NCBI RefSeq assembly: GCF_030708075.1 | Contig: NZ_CP117982.1 | Span: 496,001-560,000, forward strand | Length of the DNA stretch: 64,000 nucleotides | Source of the DNA: Candidatus Epulonipiscium viviparus | GTDB lineage: Bacteria > Bacillota > Clostridia > Lachnospirales > Cellulosilyticaceae | Direction of reading: 5' to 3' | Part shown: piece by piece, positions 25,723 through 35,140 of the stretch | How the letters are laid out: each line of letters begins with the position of its first letter | Numbering within the stretch: the first letter of the stretch is position 1 | The notes under the pieces: model-generated | Seen by the model: only the letters and a program-made list of their open reading frames with translations | What the model was told of the DNA's origin: nothing | Databases searched by the model: none | Translations under genes and position numbers: made by a program

Positions 25723-25815
25723 ATGGCTAATGTAATGAAATTTAATTCGAAGGCGATAACAAAATTAGGTACTGTAGGGACAATATTATTGAGTATCAGA
25801 AAGTTGTCTCTCTAG
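25723..25815 (+). CDS. Diverged terminal unit of the array, 30-residue peptide
   Basis: An AAAAGGAGATGAGTGAG ribosome binding region like that of the other units precedes an ATG encoding MANVMKFNSKAITKLGTVGT followed by ILLSIRKLSL. The first residues (MANVM against MGNAM) and the end (RKLS) resemble the array, but the middle is shorter and different. It may be a deletion remnant that is still translated, or a distinct small peptide. Confidence 0.5.
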   Translation: MANVMKFNSKAITKLGTVGTILLSIRKLSL

Positions 25816-25818
25816 CTT

Positions 25819-25856
25819 AAACTCCATCTTTCGATTTTGAAAGGTGGAGTTTTTTT
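25819..25856 (+). terminator. Terminator of the miniprotein array
   Basis: AAACTCCATCTTTC and GAAAGGTGGAGTTT form a ~14-bp stem with a GATTTT loop followed by a T run. Confidence 0.9.
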
Positions 25857-25925
25857 GATTCTGCTTAAAACTTATATTGTAGTAAAAAATATTTTGCGGA
25901 TTTATAGTTTTTTTTTGAAATAGGA

Positions 25926-25954
25926 TTGACTAAAGTGAAAAATACTGCTAAAAT
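25926..25954 (+). promoter_or_regulatory. Promoter of adhE
   Basis: TTGACT (25926-25931) and TAAAAT (25949-25954) are 17 bp apart. A ~107-base leader follows before the adhE start; I found no convincing Rex-type palindrome in it. Confidence 0.55.
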
Positions 25955-26061
25955 TTAAGTGTTATGGACATCTATTGACAACTCTGCATATAGTTAATAG
26001 CGTATGTTGAAGTGTATAATAGAAAAAATTAATTTCATTATCTTTAAGGAGGATTTTTTAA

Positions 26062-28674
26062 ATGTCAGAAATAAAAACTGAAACAACTCCCGTAGTAGAA
26101 TCTCCAACAGCAATGGTTGATACTCTTGCTAAAAAAGCTGAAGTAGCTCTAGAGGAATTTTTAAAACTCGACCAAGAGCAAATTGATGATATAGTAAGAG
26201 CAATGTCGCTTGCTGGATTGACTGCTCAAATGAAGTTAGCACGCATGGCAATAGAAGAAACTGGCCGTGGTATTTTTGAAGATAAAGTTACGAAAAATAT
26301 ATTTGCAACAGAATATATCTACAACAATATTAAAAATCTAAAAACAGTTGGAATTATAAATGATAACCAAAATGAAAATTATTTTGAAGTAGCAGAACCA
26401 GTGGGAATAGTGGCGGGTGTTACACCAGTTACAAATCCTACGTCAACAACTATGTTCAAAGCTATTATTGCGGTTAAAGCTAGAAATCCGATTATTTTTG
26501 GATTCCACCCATCGGCTCAGAAGTGTTCAAGAGAAGCGGCGATGATTTTGAGAGACGCTGCCGTGGCTCATGGTGCTCCAAAAGATTGTATTCAGTGGAT
26601 AGAAGTTCCTTCACTAGAGGCTACTGGTGCTCTTATGAATCACCCAAGTGTATCAATGGTATTGGCTACTGGTGGTGGTGCGATGGTAAAAGCAGCGTAC
26701 TCAACTGGTAAACCAGCTCTTGGTGTTGGACCTGGAAATGTTCCGTGTTTTATAGAAAAAACTGCAAATTTAGAGCAAGCTTTAACTGACCTAATATTAT
26801 CTAAGTCATTTGACAATGGAATGATATGTGCATCTGAACAAGCGGCGATAATAGAAGCACCTATATACGATAAAGCAGTGGCGTTTATGAAAACTCAAGG
26901 TTGCTACTTTGCAACTCCAGAAGAAGTGAAAAAAATAGAGCCAGTTGTAATTAATCCAGAAAAGCAAATGGTTAATGCGGCAATTGTAGGGAAATACCCA
27001 TATGAAATAGCGGCTCTTGCGGGAATTACAATCCCAGAAGATACAAAAGTATTGTGTTGTGAAATTGATGGCGTTGGGGCGGCGTATCCACTTTCTCGTG
27101 AAAAACTTTCTCCAGTGTTGGCAATTGTGAAAGCTAAAAATGTTGAAGATGGTATTTGCAAAGCTGAAACAATGGTTGAACTAGGTGGGTTAGGACACTC
27201 TTCTGTTATTCATTCTCACGATGAAGCAATTATTAAAGAATTTGGTAAGAGATTAAAAACTGGACGTATTTTGGTGAACTGCCCATCTACTCATGGTGCG
27301 ATAGGAGATATTTATAACGCAAACACTCCATCTCTAACTCTAGGCTGTGGGTCTTATGGTAAAAATTCCACAACATCAAACGTTTCTACAGTAAACTTAA
27401 TCAATATTAAAAAGGTGGCGAGTAGACAATTGAATCTTCAGTGGGTTAAACTTCCAAGCAAAATTTATTTCCAACCAGGATGTATTAGTTATTTATCTAA
27501 AATGGAGAATATCAAACGTGTTCTAGTCGTAACCGACCCGATGATGGTTAAGTTAGGTTATGTAGATAAAATGATTTACCAACTTAATAAAAATCTTGAC
27601 AAACCAATTATAGAAATATTTAGTGAAGTTGAGCCAGATCCAGACCTTGAGACTGTAAGAAAAGGAACAGAAGTAATGAATCAATTCCAACCAGATACAA
27701 TCATTGCTCTTGGTGGAGGTTCTCCTATCGACGCTGGTAAGGCTATGTGGTTATTCTATGAGGCACCAGAAGCAGACTTTATTGGTATGGCGCAAAAATT
27801 CTTAGATATCAGAAAGAGAGTTTATACTTTCCCTAAAGTTGGTAGAAAAGCGAAGTTTGTTGCGGTTCCAACAACATCAGGAACTGGTTCTGAGGTTACT
27901 TCTTTTGCAGTTATATCTGATAAGTCTACAAATATGAAATACCCTCTAGCGGACTACGAGCTAACTCCGGATGTTGCGATAGTTGATCCTAATTTTGTAA
28001 TGTCTCTTCCAGCATCAGTGGTGGCTCCAACTGGTATGGACGTTTTAACTCACGCAGTAGAGGCATATGTTTCTATAATGGCATCAGACTATACCGATGG
28101 TTTGGCGATAAAAGCTATTCAATTAATATTCGATTATCTTCCAAGATCTTATAAAAATGGTGCAAAAGATCCATTGGCAAAGGAAAAAGTTCATAACGCA
28201 TCTTGTATTGCTGGTATGGCATTTACAAACGCTTTCCTAGGTCTAAATCACTCTATTGCACACAAACTTGGAGGAGAGTTCCACCTAGCTCACGGTCTTG
28301 CTAATGCCGTGTTAATGCCTTATATTATTGAGTATAACGGGGTAATAAATCCTTCTAAGCTAACTAGCTTCCCGAAATATGAAAAATATATAGCGGCAGA
28401 AAGATATGCAGAAATTGCAAGAGCTTTGGGACTTCCAAGTTCAACACCAGAAGAAGGCGTAAAATCATTAGCTAAAGCAGTTCGTGATTTGATGAAAGAA
28501 CTTAATGTTCCATTAACATTTAAAGCTTGTGGTGTTGATGAAGCTGTTTATTTAGCGGCTATTGAAGATCTTTCATACAAAGCATTTGAAGATCAATGTA
28601 CTACTGCTAATCCTAGACTTCCAAAAGTTAAAGAAATTCAAGAAATTCTTCGAGTTGCGTACTACGGAAAATAA
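26062..28674 (+). CDS. adhE: Bifunctional acetaldehyde-CoA/alcohol dehydrogenase AdhE
   Basis: AdhE reduces acetyl-CoA to acetaldehyde and then ethanol with two NADH, regenerating NAD+ in fermentation; it forms filaments (spirosomes) in the cytosol. The protein has the full length of 870 residues. An N-terminal aldehyde dehydrogenase domain (residues ~20-450) has the catalytic Cys in NGMICASEQ (about 255). A C-terminal iron alcohol dehydrogenase domain (~460-870) has [21 protein letters not shown] and the metal-ligand region [17 protein letters not shown] (about 728-745). AAGGAGG lies upstream of the ATG. Its codon use looks somewhat different from its neighbours (more CTT/TCT), as expected for a highly expressed gene. 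Confidence 0.97.
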   Translation: MSEIKTETTPVVESPTAMVDTLAKKAEVALEEFLKLDQEQIDDIVRAMSLAGLTAQMKLARMAIEETGRGIFEDKVTKNIFATEYIYNNIKNLKTVGIINDNQNENYFEVAEPVGIVAGVTPVTNPTSTTMFKAIIAVKARNPIIFGFHPSAQKCSREAAMILRDAAVAHGAPKDCIQWIEVPSLEATGALMNHPSVSMVLATGGGAMVKAAYSTGKPALGVGPGNVPCFIEKTANLEQALTDLILSKSFDNGMICASEQAAIIEAPIYDKAVAFMKTQGCYFATPEEVKKIEPVVINPEKQMVNAAIVGKYPYEIAALAGITIPEDTKVLCCEIDGVGAAYPLSREKLSPVLAIVKAKNVEDGICKAETMVELGGLGHSSVIHSHDEAIIKEFGKRLKTGRILVNCPSTHGAIGDIYNANTPSLTLGCGSYGKNSTTSNVSTVNLINIKKVASRQLNLQWVKLPSKIYFQPGCISYLSKMENIKRVLVVTDPMMVKLGYVDKMIYQLNKNLDKPIIEIFSEVEPDPDLETVRKGTEVMNQFQPDTIIALGGGSPIDAGKAMWLFYEAPEADFIGMAQKFLDIRKRVYTFPKVGRKAKFVAVPTTSGTGSEVTSFAVISDKSTNMKYPLADYELTPDVAIVDPNFVMSLPASVVAPTGMDVLTHAVEAYVSIMASDYTDGLAIKAIQLIFDYLPRSYKNGAKDPLAKEKVHNASCIAGMAFTNAFLGLNHSIAHKLGGEFHLAHGLANAVLMPYIIEYNGVINPSKLTSFPKYEKYIAAERYAEIARALGLPSSTPEEGVKSLAKAVRDLMKELNVPLTFKACGVDEAVYLAAIEDLSYKAFEDQCTTANPRLPKVKEIQEILRVAYYGK

Positions 28675-28682
28675 AAATTGGC

Positions 28683-28722
28683 AAAAAAAAGAGAGGGCGA
28701 CAGCATTAGCCGCTCTCTTTTA
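28683..28722. terminator. Bidirectional terminator between adhE and spoIIQ
   Basis: AAAGAGAG (28688-28695) and CTCTCTTT (28713-28720) pair around a GC-containing loop. The minus strand has an eight-T tail; the plus-strand tail is weaker. Confidence 0.75.
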
Positions 28723-29661
28723 CTTTGTAATCAAAGTTTGAGGATTTATAACTTCATCATCTTTTGTTACTTGTAAATAAATATTGCTCGGCTTATTTAT
28801 GAAAGGGCCTTTTGATCCTCCGACTAATCCGATAGGATCTCCGATTTCTACTGTTTGACCAATTAAAGAGCTATTAGGCTTGCCACCTTGAAAGCCGTAA
28901 ATGCTTTTATATCCATTTCCATGGTCAATAACCATCAATTGTCCAAGATTTCCAACATTTAGAGTGGTTGGAAGGTCTGTGTAATCTTCAACTATTTCTA
29001 ATACAACTCCATCTGCAACGGCCAAAACTTCTGTTCCTATCTCGGCCTCTAAGCAAATTCCCATCGTTCTCATTGTATTGCCTAGATCGCTCCACCAATG
29101 TGCGGTCGAATCATCTGTATAGTCTACAATAATTTTTCCATCTACAGGAAGTTTAAAGATATCTCCTTTTGTAAAACTAAGAATGTCTTCTTGAGTTGTA
29201 GAAACTGTTTCTGAAACTGCAGAAACGGTTTCTGGCTCTTGTTCTATAGGTTTTTCTTCTTTTTTAGGTTGGCTAACTACTTCTGCCACTTTCTCAGGTT
29301 TTGGTTCGATTATTTTAACGATTTCTACTTCTGTTTCAAGTACGGCTTCTGTTTCAAGTATGTCTTCTATTTCTACAGGAGAGACAACTTCTTCAGTATG
29401 TTCTGGTTCGATTTTTAGATCAATTTTGGGACTCTGATTGGTATCTATTACTATAATATCTGGTTTGATTTCAACATCCGACTCAGATACTTCTATGGCA
29501 GGAATTTCGACTTCCTCTTGTGCTATTTGTGTTTGTTGTTCTTCTGGAGCATCTCCATTCCTTGTAGGAAATGAAAATATTGCTGCAATAGCGCCAATAC
29601 TGACTGCTGTTACTGCTACGTAGAACCCGTAGGCCTTAAAAAATTGTTTAAATTTGTTCAT
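28720..29661 (-). CDS. spoIIQ: SpoIIQ-like M23/LytM-domain protein
   Basis: SpoIIQ is the forespore half of the SpoIIIAH-SpoIIQ channel during engulfment. The 313-residue protein has one membrane anchor (residues ~12-30), a long Glu/Val/Pro-rich linker, and a C-terminal LytM fold (LPVDGKIIVDYTDD, VLAVADGVVLEI, VIDHGNGYKSIYG, GDPIGLVGGS). The zinc ligands of active M23 peptidases look lost: MGICLE replaces the HxxxD segment, YGFQ replaces YGH, and NIYLQV replaces HLHF. It is therefore probably a structural, catalytically dead member like the Bacillus protein. It lies downstream of spoIID, the usual order in Clostridia. No strong Shine-Dalgarno is seen close to the ATG. Confidence 0.85.
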   Translation of the reverse strand: MNKFKQFFKAYGFYVAVTAVSIGAIAAIFSFPTRNGDAPEEQQTQIAQEEVEIPAIEVSESDVEIKPDIIVIDTNQSPKIDLKIEPEHTEEVVSPVEIEDILETEAVLETEVEIVKIIEPKPEKVAEVVSQPKKEEKPIEQEPETVSAVSETVSTTQEDILSFTKGDIFKLPVDGKIIVDYTDDSTAHWWSDLGNTMRTMGICLEAEIGTEVLAVADGVVLEIVEDYTDLPTTLNVGNLGQLMVIDHGNGYKSIYGFQGGKPNSSLIGQTVEIGDPIGLVGGSKGPFINKPSNIYLQVTKDDEVINPQTLITK

Positions 29662-29783
29662 AAAACTTTAGCAAGGAATTTTCTACCTTATAGATAGTGG
29701 AGGAGTGTTCCTTACGTACCTTCCTTTCTCCATCCTATCAGAGGATACCATAATGAGTATTCTCTAAATGCTTGTTCAATCTG

Positions 29784-29820
29784 ATCAGCAATCGGTTCGT
29801 TAATACTAAAGGTTGCTGAT
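29784..29820. other. Hairpin between spoIID and spoIIQ
   Basis: ATCAGCAA (29784-29791) and TTGCTGAT (29813-29820) are perfect inverted repeats with a 21-nt loop. There is no T tract, so it is not an obvious terminator; it may affect spoIIQ expression. Confidence 0.4.
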
Positions 29821-29867
29821 TACCTCCGTCTTTTAAATTATGGACAAGGAAAAAATTTTTTATACAA

Positions 29868-30770
29868 TTATTTGTTAATTTTTTTAATTTCTGTGTCAAA
29901 ATAGTAATATTTTAAAATAACTTCATATGTATTTCCGAGTTTAGCGTACTCTTTGGCGCCATTTTGACTTAAACCCACGCCTGTTCCATCACCATGTTGG
30001 CGAAAAATGATATTGCCGTCTTGAACGGAGATCTCAACATGAGATGATGTAAGTCCAAAAGTTTGTAAAAAGGCTTGCTCGTTGAGAATAGAGCTCCCAA
30101 ATTGTATAGCAGTGATATACCCGCTGTCATCTATGTCAACAATTTGAATTTGCTGAGCAAGGTAAGTTTCGTTAATTACAATATCTGGGAAATTTGATTT
30201 CAACATATCGATAGCTTGAGCTGTGGTATATTGCAGTTCTTTTATTGTGGCATCTACAGGGCTTGGCACTGATTGCAAATATGCTATATCTATACCGTAA
30301 AAATCTATACTGTCGCGGGTATTGCCCGCACTTGACGCGTGGTATACTGGTTCAATTAGTTCGTCGTCATGATAAATCACAATGTCTTCGGTAGAAGTAA
30401 CGGCGGATAAATATACAGAATATGCTTTGTCGTAGTTAGATCCAAATTTATCTTTCATTTGCTGCGTTGTTAGCGGAAGCAAGTCTTTTTGTATCCCATA
30501 ACCTAATTGCGATCGTGTTAAATATGTTCTAAATATTATAGCATTAACCTTTATATATTCCATAGGTTCGGTATAGTTTACTTCTTGTGCGAGCATTCCG
30601 ATGATCTGGTTTTGTAGTAATTCGTCGTAGTCAACAATTTCCACGGCATCTGTTGTGGCTATTGTAAATAAAATATTTTTGTGGTGATGCCCACCTATAA
30701 ATGTCATAAATATAGGCAAGAAAATTAAACACCCAAATAATATTAAAAGATATGGTACTATGCGCTTCAA
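29868..30770 (-). CDS. spoIID: Stage II sporulation protein D (SpoIID)
   Basis: SpoIID is a membrane-anchored lytic transglycosylase that trims septal peptidoglycan with SpoIIP and SpoIIM to drive engulfment. The 300-residue protein has a signal anchor (residues ~6-26), the catalytic Glu in LAQEVNYTEP (about residue 63), VNAIIFRTYL, VYHASSAGNT and the C-terminal RQHGDGTGVGLSQNGA motif conserved in SpoIID/LytB proteins. A GGAGG-type site lies upstream of the start. It is directly downstream of the four giant secreted genes in the same direction. Confidence 0.93.
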   Translation of the reverse strand: MKRIVPYLLILFGCLIFLPIFMTFIGGHHHKNILFTIATTDAVEIVDYDELLQNQIIGMLAQEVNYTEPMEYIKVNAIIFRTYLTRSQLGYGIQKDLLPLTTQQMKDKFGSNYDKAYSVYLSAVTSTEDIVIYHDDELIEPVYHASSAGNTRDSIDFYGIDIAYLQSVPSPVDATIKELQYTTAQAIDMLKSNFPDIVINETYLAQQIQIVDIDDSGYITAIQFGSSILNEQAFLQTFGLTSSHVEISVQDGNIIFRQHGDGTGVGLSQNGAKEYAKLGNTYEVILKYYYFDTEIKKINK

Positions 30771-30806
30771 AAAAATCCCTCCTCTTATAACAGTACACCA
30801 AAGAAA

Positions 30807-30823
30807 GGGCGAACTAAGCGCCC
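30807..30823 (-). terminator. Hairpin after the 30859 giant gene
   Basis: GGGCG and CGCCC pair around a 7-nt loop and are followed on the minus strand by TTTCTTT. It is a weak terminator at best, between the giant gene and spoIID. Confidence 0.45.
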
Positions 30824-30858
30824 TGTCGTACCATAATTATATGATTAATTGGACAAAC

Positions 30859-33800
30859 TTATAACCCTAGGGCCAGTAAAATATCGCATACATAGTCGTA
30901 TGTGGCAACATCTTGCGCTCTAAAACTTGTTGCATCGATCAAACCTAATGCAGATGCTTTGGCAATACTTGCTTGATATTGAGGACTAACATCGGCAAAA
31001 TATGTGGATGTAGCGCCGACAGGATACCCGTTGCGAAGCTCATATAGTTTTATGAGTCCGGCTAAAGCTGATTCATTGGTGGTGGCTTCAGAGAGGTTGC
31101 CTATGAATAGTCCAGAATTACTGACTTGATTTGCCTGTGTAGTGCTTATAGGAGCATCGAGGTTTATTACTAGATCGCCCATGGCTATGCCTAACATTAA
31201 ATTGGCAAACTGTGTTCCGCCAACTGCAGTGTTTCCGAAGTATTTGGTGCCTATTTGACTGATCCCATATCTCGTTGCGATATCTTGCATTGAATGTGTC
31301 ATATCTCGAGAAAGTCCAATGTTTTGAATAGTATATAGTGCGTTGATGCCTACTGTATTTGTATCAAACGATATAAACATTCCGTCTGCTGTGTTGCTTT
31401 TGGTAGAAGGGAGTTGATCCCATCTTCCAGATGCCGTGTCATATACCTGAGCAATGAGATCGACAGGAGCGTATTCGTTGATTCTAAACCCAACTTCCAT
31501 GGCAGGATAAAGTGTATATACTGGATTGGTTATTCTAGAGCTACTGATCATATTAATACTAGAATGCTCGGCCACTTGAAATAAATATGGATAATCGAGT
31601 CTAGCGTTGCCTAGATCATAGTTTCCAAGAGGTGTAAATGAGAACATTGCTTTGTCGGTGCTGCGAGAATTACTGAGGTTAATGCTGCGAGGGTCGATTT
31701 CGTACGCTGCAAGGAGTGTATTTACTTTGAGAGTCATGCCTCGGTTTGCAAGTGCTTGCAGTATTTCTATAGGAATGGTTAATCGTCGAGAATATGCATT
31801 AATATAATCGTCGTATAGCATTAAGTCGACTTCGAAAGTTCCAATATTTTTATCTAATATTTGTGTAATAACTCCCTCGGGATTTACGATCTCATAATCC
31901 CAAATTCCGGTATTGTTATTAAAATTTTCTTCAAAATCGGTATCAAATTCGACAACATTGTCTGGCTCGCCGGTGTATTCATCTTTGGAAGTTTGAGTAA
32001 CGATAATTACCCAGTTACTATATTCTGATTCCTTCGAAATAATGCGATCGGTTTCCGTATCTTCTACTGTAACTATTGCTTTGACTTTAACAAAATAGTC
32101 TTGATTGGCTTTTAAGTTGTTAAATTTAACTATATTTTTCGCAAGGATTTCAAATGGATCATCTTCGGAGCCGCCGTCTGCCTTATTTTCTTCTGTTACA
32201 GTTAATTCAATTGCATCGATAAATTCTATGTTATTTGCAAATTCGACTGTATAGGCATAGGTTTTGATCATGCTTCCAGATGTCATTTCGCCAAAGTCAT
32301 TTTCGTCTTTTTCCCATTGCACAGTAATGGATGTGTCTGTTACGGGTTCGTATTCTAATCCCAACTCTATTAGGCTCAATTTAGAAGCAGGGCCAAGGCT
32401 GATTGGCACGTCTGGCGCTGCAATAGGCAGTGTTTTGGCAAATACTGGAGAGCTCCAGGCAGATGCGATATCGCCTTCTTTTTGCTTTGCGCGTATCCAT
32501 ACATAATATTCAGTTTCAGGAAAAAGCCCAACAATTTCGATATAGGCATTTTCGCCATCGCCCACAAAGAACTCGCTATTTGGATCCGATGAAACATCAA
32601 CGGGGTAGGAAATTGCGTCTGCCGCGTCGGGATCATCGAGTCTGCTATAAACCATCTCGTAATCAAACTTGTGATTATACTTAAAAAATACTTCTATGCT
32701 AGAATCTGTAACATCGGAGAGGTTTAAATTGGGAACAACAGGTATTTCTTCCTCGCTTGTAAAGTTTGCTAATGTATTATAAATGATAAAACTAGGATAG
32801 GATTGAATGAGCTTGGTGCCGTCGTCTAAAACTCGATATGCTCTAACAAATGTAATATAAGCGGTATTTGCTAGCAGATCTTCTACCTTATGCTCATTCC
32901 AAATTAAGCCATACTCATCTCGATCCACACCAATGGCAGGCTCTTCCCATCCGGCGTTCCAATCTGGATCTCCCCCTTCTGTTGCCATCAAATAAATCCA
33001 TTCTTCGAGAGGCATTCCAGCGTGCATATCCTTAACTTGCTCATAAGGCAAAGTTTTAATTTCATATTTGATATTGTTGCCTAAGCTTACAGGGCGTGAC
33101 ATAAAGTTGCTTGCAAAAAAGTTATTGCCAACATAATCTGATACTTGATCCAAATTAGCAGATGTAATAAGATCTATACCAATAGTGGAGACGTCGTTTG
33201 GTTGCTTAAAAAAGACTTTAGGATGCGATTCACTTAAAAATACCGAAGGATGCCATTGTGATGCGAGCTCGATATTCTCTGGATAGTCTGCATAGAAATC
33301 TTCGCTGGCTGCAGAGCCCCTATATATGATTTCATGCCAATCCTCGCGCCACAAAACTGCTGCAGAAGATGTTGTAAGGCTATTATCCTTAAGTTTAATA
33401 GGTGGCTTGCCCAATATTGGAGGTACAAATATATCGCCATTTTTGTCGATCGTTATTGCAACTATTGTTGGCTCTGAAGTTGCGTATGTAGCGCCATTTG
33501 GTCTTTTGGCAACTATTTGAATGTAGTAGGTTTTGTTGGTTGCAAGGGGACGAAGTGTTTCGGATACGTCATAATAGCTTGCAAGATACTTTTTGAAGCC
33601 CACGGTATCTCCAAATGGAGTTGATACCAGCGTGGCGTTATCATCAGGATCGATTCGAATATTTCGTTCGATAGGTGCAAGTCCGTTGACTAGTAGTGTA
33701 CTATCGAGTGATTCTTTGCGTTCGGTGACCCATATATCATAGACCAGATCGTAGTCGAATGTTTCAAACGCTTCGACAGATTTTGTAGTATAGGCATCCC

Positions 33801-35112
33801 ATACCAATTGAATGGTGAGAGGAGCGGTATCGATTACAGTGAATGTTTGCTGAGCAAGGTCGGTTGAATTATACGGAGTGGTATCGTTTTTGACGAGGTA
33901 TTCGCGTACTGTTTGCGCATTGAGATCCAATCCAGCGTGATATGGTTTAGGAATTTGAGGAGAAGCTGGTTTTTCAACTGCATCATAAGGAATATACTCC
34001 ACTTTTCCGCTGATTGGTGGTGGAGATAATACATTGCTAGTAGCGAGGTCGGTAAATTCAAATTCTAGCCAATATGTTGTGGTGGTGACAGGTTCGTACA
34101 ATTCGTAATATCCAATAAGAGCACCGTTGTTGTCACTAAATGTAAAAATTTCTTGTGGATTTTGCCCAGCAACTTGTGCAAAGACGCTGGTTTTGGTAAG
34201 GGAATACGAGTTTTCGAGAATGCTAGCCGAGATGTTCCATTCGAGCCTAATTTTGCCATTGCCTACATTAAACACTTTGAGAGGAATGCTGGTAATAGCG
34301 CTAACAACTTTGGGATCTACGCTGATCGTTGTTTGCTCTTTGAGAGGGTTTCCGTCTGAAAATGTTGGCAATACATACACAGAATACATCTGGCCAGGGC
34401 TTATACCTTCTGATATCAAATATTTAACATATGAGCGACCGTCAGAAGGATCTTTAAATATATTATCTGCAGTTAAGTCGGTATCTTTTATTGTAATATA
34501 TCCCTCTTCGGGAAAGTCTCCGATATTATCTGCGGCACCTTGGGTGATTCCTATTTGGTAACTGATAGAAGGGATGTGTTCAAAGATTAGTTCTAATCCT
34601 TCATCAGTTCCTGTAACTTTAGTATCGAAGTTGGTGATAAATTTTAGTGTTGCTGGAACAGATTCTATGATAACATCGTTATTCTCATTGGTTTGAGGAT
34701 CAAAAATTGTGTGAATATGTCGTGCGTATAGATCGATCTCATAAAATGTACCGTTAAATAAAAACGTACTGATATCTTGCTCCATAGTATTTTCGCCAAT
34801 GGTGATATCGTCTATAGCAGGAAAAAAGCTCATCTCGTCTTGGATATCCAAAGAATATGAAGAGAGGTCGTGAGATCCTGCAACGTCAATGGCGGGGTCA
34901 GAGCCAGAAGTGTCTCCGTCCATATCTGCGGCAATAGAGGGTCGTGTCCAGCCTATCAATACATCTGGAATTATAGAAGAGGTGCCATTTGGTTTATGGG
35001 TGATGTTTGCATATAAATCGGTGGGTGGGTCCTGAGGATTTGCTAATATATTTAATGGAAGCATGGCAACGCATACAAAAATAGCTGCAAATGTTGATCT
35101 AATTAAATGCAA
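30859..35112 (-). CDS. Giant secreted FN3-type surface protein A1
   Basis: This 1417-residue exported protein starts at a TTG (35112) with AGGAGG eight bases upstream; the open frame extends to 35175 but that part overlaps a hairpin. A signal peptide ends near LNILA. The mature part begins NPQDPPTDLYANITH and contains several fibronectin-III-like modules (for example GNGKIRLEWNISAS, TNKTYYIQIVAKRPNG, TEYYVWIRAKQKEG, NQDYFVKVKAI). The last ~170 residues (YGISQIGTKYFG... FADVSPQYQASIAKASALGLID) resemble degenerate SLH repeats that bind cell-wall polymers. It is closely similar along its length to the upstream gene product, so the two are tandem duplicates. Likely a cell-surface or sheath component. 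Confidence 0.82.
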   Translation of the reverse strand: MHLIRSTFAAIFVCVAMLPLNILANPQDPPTDLYANITHKPNGTSSIIPDVLIGWTRPSIAADMDGDTSGSDPAIDVAGSHDLSSYSLDIQDEMSFFPAIDDITIGENTMEQDISTFLFNGTFYEIDLYARHIHTIFDPQTNENNDVIIESVPATLKFITNFDTKVTGTDEGLELIFEHIPSISYQIGITQGAADNIGDFPEEGYITIKDTDLTADNIFKDPSDGRSYVKYLISEGISPGQMYSVYVLPTFSDGNPLKEQTTISVDPKVVSAITSIPLKVFNVGNGKIRLEWNISASILENSYSLTKTSVFAQVAGQNPQEIFTFSDNNGALIGYYELYEPVTTTTYWLEFEFTDLATSNVLSPPPISGKVEYIPYDAVEKPASPQIPKPYHAGLDLNAQTVREYLVKNDTTPYNSTDLAQQTFTVIDTAPLTIQLVWDAYTTKSVEAFETFDYDLVYDIWVTERKESLDSTLLVNGLAPIERNIRIDPDDNATLVSTPFGDTVGFKKYLASYYDVSETLRPLATNKTYYIQIVAKRPNGATYATSEPTIVAITIDKNGDIFVPPILGKPPIKLKDNSLTTSSAAVLWREDWHEIIYRGSAASEDFYADYPENIELASQWHPSVFLSESHPKVFFKQPNDVSTIGIDLITSANLDQVSDYVGNNFFASNFMSRPVSLGNNIKYEIKTLPYEQVKDMHAGMPLEEWIYLMATEGGDPDWNAGWEEPAIGVDRDEYGLIWNEHKVEDLLANTAYITFVRAYRVLDDGTKLIQSYPSFIIYNTLANFTSEEEIPVVPNLNLSDVTDSSIEVFFKYNHKFDYEMVYSRLDDPDAADAISYPVDVSSDPNSEFFVGDGENAYIEIVGLFPETEYYVWIRAKQKEGDIASAWSSPVFAKTLPIAAPDVPISLGPASKLSLIELGLEYEPVTDTSITVQWEKDENDFGEMTSGSMIKTYAYTVEFANNIEFIDAIELTVTEENKADGGSEDDPFEILAKNIVKFNNLKANQDYFVKVKAIVTVEDTETDRIISKESEYSNWVIIVTQTSKDEYTGEPDNVVEFDTDFEENFNNNTGIWDYEIVNPEGVITQILDKNIGTFEVDLMLYDDYINAYSRRLTIPIEILQALANRGMTLKVNTLLAAYEIDPRSINLSNSRSTDKAMFSFTPLGNYDLGNARLDYPYLFQVAEHSSINMISSSRITNPVYTLYPAMEVGFRINEYAPVDLIAQVYDTASGRWDQLPSTKSNTADGMFISFDTNTVGINALYTIQNIGLSRDMTHSMQDIATRYGISQIGTKYFGNTAVGGTQFANLMLGIAMGDLVINLDAPISTTQANQVSNSGLFIGNLSEATTNESALAGLIKLYELRNGYPVGATSTYFADVSPQYQASIAKASALGLIDATSFRAQDVATYDYVCDILLALGL

Positions 35113-35140
35113 AAAAATTCCTCCTTTACAAATAGATATG

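Larger units (their letters stand above)
23408..25815 (+). repeat. Tandem array of 231-bp units encoding two-helix membrane miniproteins
   Basis: Ten head-to-tail units of about 231 bp, each 210 bp coding plus a 21-bp spacer with GGAGG/GGAG, end in a short diverged eleventh unit. Starts are at 23423, 23652, 23882, 24111, 24342, 24573, 24801, 25032, 25263, 25494 and 25723. Units 1, 4, 5, 7, 8, 9 and 10 are intact; 2, 3 and 6 have single-base deletions. Units 7-9 are almost identical to each other, pointing to recent amplification or gene conversion. A terminator directly follows the last unit. Confidence 0.93.

Noticed and set aside
23102-25815. Dense tandem repeats that could be taken for a CRISPR array or satellite DNA
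   Set aside because: The units are coding, with start codons, stops and ribosome binding sites, and synonymous differences; there are no short direct repeats with unique spacers and no cas genes.
25955-26061. Rex operator in the adhE leader
   Set aside because: No TTGTTAA-type palindrome could be found; partial matches are what A+T-rich sequence gives by chance.
26062-28674. Horizontal transfer of adhE suggested by its different codon use
   Set aside because: Codon bias of this kind is expected for a highly expressed fermentation gene; no mobile element borders were found.
29690-29860. Possible small ORF on the minus strand between spoIID and spoIIQ (…EQAFREYSLWYPLIGWRKEGT)
   Set aside because: There is no acceptable start codon after the AGGAGG-like site in that frame; noted only as part of the structured gap.
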